A DNA stretch of 64,000 bases, taken from NCBI GenBank assembly GCA_028821195.1, contig JAPPHB010000085.1:245732-309731 (forward strand), in the 5' to 3' direction. The stretch is from Gammaproteobacteria bacterium (GTDB lineage: Bacteria > Gemmatimonadota > Gemmatimonadetes > Longimicrobiales > Gaopeijiaceae). This document shows positions 56,947 to 64,000 of the stretch, in pieces. Made by a program: the position numbers and the translations under genes. Position 1 is the first letter of the stretch. The number at the start of each line of letters is the position of its first letter. The notes under the pieces were generated by a model, which did not search any database, had not been told where the DNA came from, and saw only the letters and a list, made by a program, of their open reading frames with translations.

Positions 56947-59160
56947 TCAGGGATCGTCCACCTGAGCCTGATAGAGGCGGCGTCCCTCCTCGAAGGTGGC
57001 GAGAACCTCCTCCTTGTGCGCGGGGTCGTCCCAGCGGTCCATGAACCGCAGCTCGTACAGCACCTGATCGATCCAGCGCACGAAGAATGCGGCGTCTTCC
57101 CGGGAGCGGATGGGCTCGTCGTCGGCGATGACGAAGACCGGGTTGGTGTGCGCGAACAGGTAGCTGTCCATGGCGCCGTGCTGTGGCGGCCCCAGGGCGC
57201 GCGCGGCGATCCAGCCCGAGGTTTCGATCGGGATCTCCAGCTCGGCGCTGAGCGATTTGCCGTCGCCGTCGGCTTCGACGGCATGCACCACCTGCCCGTC
57301 CTGGATGATCTCCAGGCGGTGCATGCGGAAGAGCGACTCGGCGGTGGCGTTCACGGTAAGCCTGTCGCCCGCGGCGACCTGCAGTTCCTCGCCCATTCCC
57401 CTGCCGGCGACATCGAGCGTGAGGATGGGGCCGCTGGTCACGAAGGCGCGTCCCGCCGCCATGGCGTCGGCCCAGGCGTCGTAGTCGAGCCGGTCCTCGC
57501 CGGTATGGACATACGTGCGCGTGGTGCCGACCGCGGGGTGCCGCCAGATGTCCGACATCACATCCGTGCCCGCCGTCGCGGGAATGCGGGATCCGGTGTT
57601 GAGCAGGCGATACCATACCTCGGCCGTTCCCAGCTCGTCGCTCCAGATGCAGGCCACGTCCACGAAGTCCGCCAGGCCGAGGATGGCATCCACGGGCAAC
57701 TCGCGGGCGGAGCCGGCTCCGGCGGCATTCGGGTCGCGGTGCCGGAGCCCGAAGGGATGCACGTAGCCACCGATGCCGCCCTGTTCGTGGACGCGGCGAA
57801 GAACGTGCGCGTTGTCGGGATAGAGGGCGTGGTGGGCGGTGCCGACCGAGCCGATGTAGAAGGGCGTGATCAGTTCGACCAGGTTCAGCAGCGAGAGGTG
57901 GGCGAAATAGCTGGGCCGGTATTCCTCGTTGTAGTAGACGATGATCCTGGGGTCGCCGTGCGGATGCGGATGCGGCCGCCCGAGGAAGTGTTCCAGATCC
58001 TCGACCCGGCTGTTGCCCCAGTAGTTGGCGATCATGCCATTGGCCACGTTCAGGTCTTCGGCCCGAGCCTTGTCGCCGAGATCGGCGGGAGTGATGAAGT
58101 AGTGCCCACCGTAGTTGGGATGGATGTGGTTGTCGCCCGAGTACCAGCCTTCGGCGGCCATGTCGATCCAGCGGTCGAGCTGGACCTCGACGATGGTGTG
58201 CTCACCCGCCCGCACCTCGACGGGACGCGAGACGGGCTCGTATTCGAAGCCGCGCCAGGCCTCAAGGCTCGCCTCGCCGGCGGGGAGGGTCACCGTGAAG
58301 CTGCCGTCGCTGTGGAAGTAGTAGTCCTCGGTCACGCTGACGACGCGCGGATAGCTGCCGTGGGGGAAGTACGCCCGCCCGTCGGCACCCGTCAGATAGA
58401 TGCGCGACGGCAACAGCTCCCCGCCGGAGTCGGTGACGCGCACCCGCAGCTGGCCGGTCGGCTCCGACCACGCATAGCCGTCGATGCGCACTCGTCTGGG
58501 CTCACCGCCGCCCCGCCCGACCGTGTACAGCGCGAAGCCCATACCGCCGTCGATGGTGCGCGGCTGGTCGTCGGTGCCGCCGTTGCGGGCAAAGACGATG
58601 CGCTCGCCATCCGGTGACCATGACGGGAAGTACTCGTCCGTGCGCGTGTGCGTGAGGCGCACCGGCTGGATGCCACGCAGCGACTTCGCACTGGGGACGG
58701 CGTAGAGATCGTTGTTGCCGGACGCGTCGGTGATGTACGCGACGATGCCCCCGTGGGAGGCGACGACCGGAGCCGCCTGGTAGTTGGTCTCGATGCGGAT
58801 GAGGAGTTCGGACTCCCCGGTCTCCGCGTGCCAGCGCCAGAGCGAGCCCGAGCCCAGCGCGGCCTCGCCCCGCCGGGACACGAAGACGATGTCGCCGCTC
58901 GAACCGACCCAGTCCCCGGCCATGTCGTTCACGTCGGGATCGGCGATCAACGGCTCGGCGGCCGCACGCGCCAGGTCGTAGGCCCAGAGGTCGAAGGTGC
59001 CGTCGCGCTCGGTGGTGAAGAGGATGCGCGAGCCGTCGGGCGACCAGCGGGGCCGGAGGTCCAGAAACGGATGATCGGTCAGCTGCCGCGACGCGCCCGT
59101 CGAGACCTCCACCACGAAGACGTCGAAGTTGCGGTCGATGTCGGCCGCGTAGGCGGACGG
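56947..59160 (-). pseudogene. 5'-truncated TolB-propeller / CehA-McbA-type metallohydrolase gene
   Basis: About 720 residues are open from a GTG at 59115. Order: TolB-like propeller repeats (RWSPDGSRILFTTERDG, SWSPDGERIVFARNG), a beta domain, then a PHP-type CehA domain with GDNHIHPNYGGHY, GYVHPFG and GTDVMSDIWRH supplying metal ligands. Coding similarity continues upstream of that GTG (SAYAADIDRNFDVFV reads as the start of another propeller blade) but meets a TAG at 59161-59163. No signal peptide or further blade is present. I infer loss of the 5' end where the restriction island joins. The remnant may be expressed from an internal GTG but would lack export. Confidence 0.65.
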
Positions 59161-59176
59161 CTAACGGCCAACATCC

Positions 59177-59230
59177 CGGCAGGAGATCACGTAAGTCAAA
59201 CTGGGACTGCACGATCTGCCACTCCTGCCG
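59177..59230. repeat. Inverted repeat at the island junction
   Basis: CGGCAGGAG (59177-59185) and CTCCTGCCG (59222-59230) are exact inverted repeats 36 bases apart, starting about 15 bases from the point where the metallohydrolase gene breaks off. The remaining bases to 59316 hold no recognisable gene. It could be a recombination or insertion end, or a long-loop terminator for the restriction operon. Confidence 0.4.
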
Positions 59231-59316
59231 TTGGAAGGGTGTCAGACTGCACCGTCTCCAGATAGCCGGAATGCAAGGTGAACGGCGGGAATCCGCATGC
59301 GTGATTTCAGGGCGTC

Positions 59317-60009
59317 TTACTCGCCAGCCCCCTTCTCTTTCATCCATCTCGGAGTCTTCCCCGAGGAAGCCACGTAAAGATTGAGGCCCACGAGCGTCGG
59401 CGCGAGGATCTCCCGAAGCCCGGAAATGCTCCTCGCTACCTGCAGAGGCGACCGAATCGAGCGCTGTACAGCCCCCAGAGCGCAGAGCTTCTCAAGCGAG
59501 ATGTGGGCCAGCTTCCCCGAGAATGCAGCCTCAACTTCCGTGGGGTCCAGTCCAGACACCACGATGTGGCCCTGCTCGTCTTGATGATCGATCCCCCGTT
59601 CACAGACAAACTCAAGGACTTCACAATCTAGTCGAGCCATCTGGTTGAGGATTTCGACATGCATGACATCTAGACTGAATCTTCCATCTGATTCCTCCGA
59701 GATCAACGAGGCCGCCATCAGATTGGCCCATTTGTCCTGAAGAACCGAGTCGTCCTGATAGGATGCCCTTTCGAGCAGAGGCAGTCCCACCGACAGCGAC
59801 AAGTGACGCAGGTCACCGTAATCGAGACCCTTGGCTTGGAGAACCTTCTCAACCTTCTCCTGAATCGCCATCAGATTCCGCAGACGCCAGTAGCGTGCGA
59901 AGTCGCGGCTGATTTCACCAAGTTCGTCGACCCCTGGCCCGAGCAGCCGAGAGGCCAACACGCTCACTGCTCCCATGGCTGCCTCAATCGTGGTCAATTC
60001 ATGACTCAT
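59317..60009 (-). CDS. Abi-alpha (DUF4393) family protein
   Basis: A 230-residue, mainly helical protein. The family block LPLLERASYQDDSVLQDKWANLMAAS (about 76-101) matches the pattern of Pfam Abi_alpha / DUF4393 proteins, implicated in phage abortive infection. The N-terminus (TIEAAMGAVSVLASRLLGPGVDELGEISRDFARYWRLRN) is also typical. No transmembrane helix is clear. The ATG lies three bases after the hsdR stop, with GGAG overlapping that stop, so it is translated with hsdR. I infer a defence accessory that may trigger growth arrest when restriction fails; the mechanism is not known for this protein. Confidence 0.7.
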   Translation of the reverse strand: MSHELTTIEAAMGAVSVLASRLLGPGVDELGEISRDFARYWRLRNLMAIQEKVEKVLQAKGLDYGDLRHLSLSVGLPLLERASYQDDSVLQDKWANLMAASLISEESDGRFSLDVMHVEILNQMARLDCEVLEFVCERGIDHQDEQGHIVVSGLDPTEVEAAFSGKLAHISLEKLCALGAVQRSIRSPLQVARSISGLREILAPTLVGLNLYVASSGKTPRWMKEKGAGE

Positions 60010-60012
60010 GGG

Positions 60013-63206
<3,194 letters not shown>

Positions 63207-63210
<4 letters not shown>

Positions 63211-64000
63211 GGGACGGATTCCGCCAGCCTCTCGGCACCCGGTACGCGGATTGCCCCTGACATGAGCTTGGGTAGGAGGGTGTCTCGAAGGCCAGCGAGG
63301 GTGCGGGATTCCTGCTGTAATCCGTACTGACGTGCGGAAATGGCCTTCACGGTCTTGGTGAACACGCCAACGGTATCTTTGGACGGCACGACGGCTCGGT
63401 TCATGTAGGCGAGGTTCCGATTCATGCCCGGGACAGCGGAATCAGAAGCAATCGACGGAAGATCTTGCGTTCGCAAGAGGTGGAATAGAAAGAACATCCC
63501 TAGCCCCTCGTCCTTCGGCACTACGTAGAACGTCGTGTCGATAGGGAAGAATCCCTTTAGACTCCACCTGACCAAGCCCGGATTCCCCTTGCGGCCTACG
63601 ACCACTCCTGGTCCATCGACGAGTTGCTGATCGTGCCAATCGACCTGGCCGTTAGATCCGTATACCGGAACACACCCTGGTCTCCGCTTCCTCTTCGGGA
63701 GTGGCTTTCCGTACGCTAGCTCGACCAGATCTCCCAGTGGCATTACTTCCCATCCGTCCGGGATATCCCCCAACTCCGAATCCATCATCCGGTCGGGGAA
63801 CAGGTCGGCGATTTCTCGCGGCAAGCCAGTGTCGCGGCCCTCCATCTTCGCCCGCACGGGATCGAAATCGACGAACCACGACTTGAACAGTGCCCGCGCC
63901 ATCGCCTCCAGCGTCTCGTTCATACGGCGGTTCAACTCGATCTTGTCGTCCAGCGTGCCGAGGACGTGAGCGATGGCGCGTTGCTCGGGGGGATTGGGGA
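63207..64000 (-). CDS. hsdS: Type I restriction specificity subunit (partial)
   Basis: The C-terminal ~263 residues of HsdS; the gene continues beyond the right edge. The window edge falls inside the central conserved helix: [52 protein letters not shown] reads without interruption upstream of the first in-frame TTG. Then comes the second target-recognition domain ([23 protein letters not shown] to MNRAVVPSK) and a closing helix ([15 protein letters not shown]). It determines the DNA sequence bound by the methylase and nuclease. hsdM is expected just upstream, outside the window. Confidence 0.9.

Overview
The window is very GC-rich, densely coded DNA, mostly on the minus strand. The mix of proteins suggests a Gemmatimonadota-like, free-living or host-associated heterotroph: two SusC/SusD-type TonB uptake pairs with the 'TGTAGQARRREVG' signature after the regulatory domain, exported Asp-box (VPS10/BNR) proteins, an S9 peptidase, a CehA/McbA-type protein, and DUF1592/DUF1552 pairs. 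The taxonomic call is an inference from gene content; no rRNA gene is present.

The dominant feature is a three-gene cassette on the minus strand, transcribed as: (i) a large secreted protein with two CxxCH haem motifs and the DUF1587/1595/1592/1588/1585 domain series, (ii) a DUF1552 protein with a twin-arginine signal, and (iii) a secreted ankyrin-repeat protein ending in N-N-x-N-C-x-[S/A]-C. Four complete copies lie at 6048-340, 21396-15642, 37933-32189 and 56180-50373. The first codons of a fifth copy start at 308 and run off the left edge. The copies are clearly diverged but strictly collinear. All three products are predicted to leave the cytoplasm, so they plausibly form an undescribed envelope redox complex or pathway.

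Layout from left to right. 1-6048: start of cassette 0 and all of cassette 1. 6233-8417 (+): a lipoprotein and two tandem outer-membrane barrel paralogues. 12980-8431 (-): a TonB receptor, a DUF4249-like lipoprotein and MsrP. 13204-15490 (+): a possible attenuator leader, a thioredoxin-like protein, a cytochrome c' and a lipoprotein carrying only a TonB plug. 21396-15642 (-): cassette 2, ending at a strong terminator. 21740-25551 (+): an Asp-box protein and a small coiled-coil membrane protein. 31425-25603 (-): SusC/SusD pair 1 and a second plug-only protein. 37933-31626 (-): cassette 3 plus a lipoprotein. 41862-38093 (-): a small exported protein, an exported PLP enzyme and an ABC-F ATPase. 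42091-42576 (+): a paralogue of the cassette 3 lipoprotein. 48151-42595 (-): SusC/SusD pair 2 followed by a DRE-TIM aldolase. 56180-48308 (-): cassette 4 plus an S9 peptidase. 56277-56873 (+): a ZIP-like membrane protein.

At about 59160 a TolB/CehA-type gene loses its 5' end, and a defence island begins: hsdS and hsdR of a type I restriction-modification system, followed by an Abi-alpha (DUF4393) gene, all tightly coupled. hsdM should lie beyond the right edge.

No tRNA, rRNA, CRISPR array, intact transposase or origin was recognised by eye.
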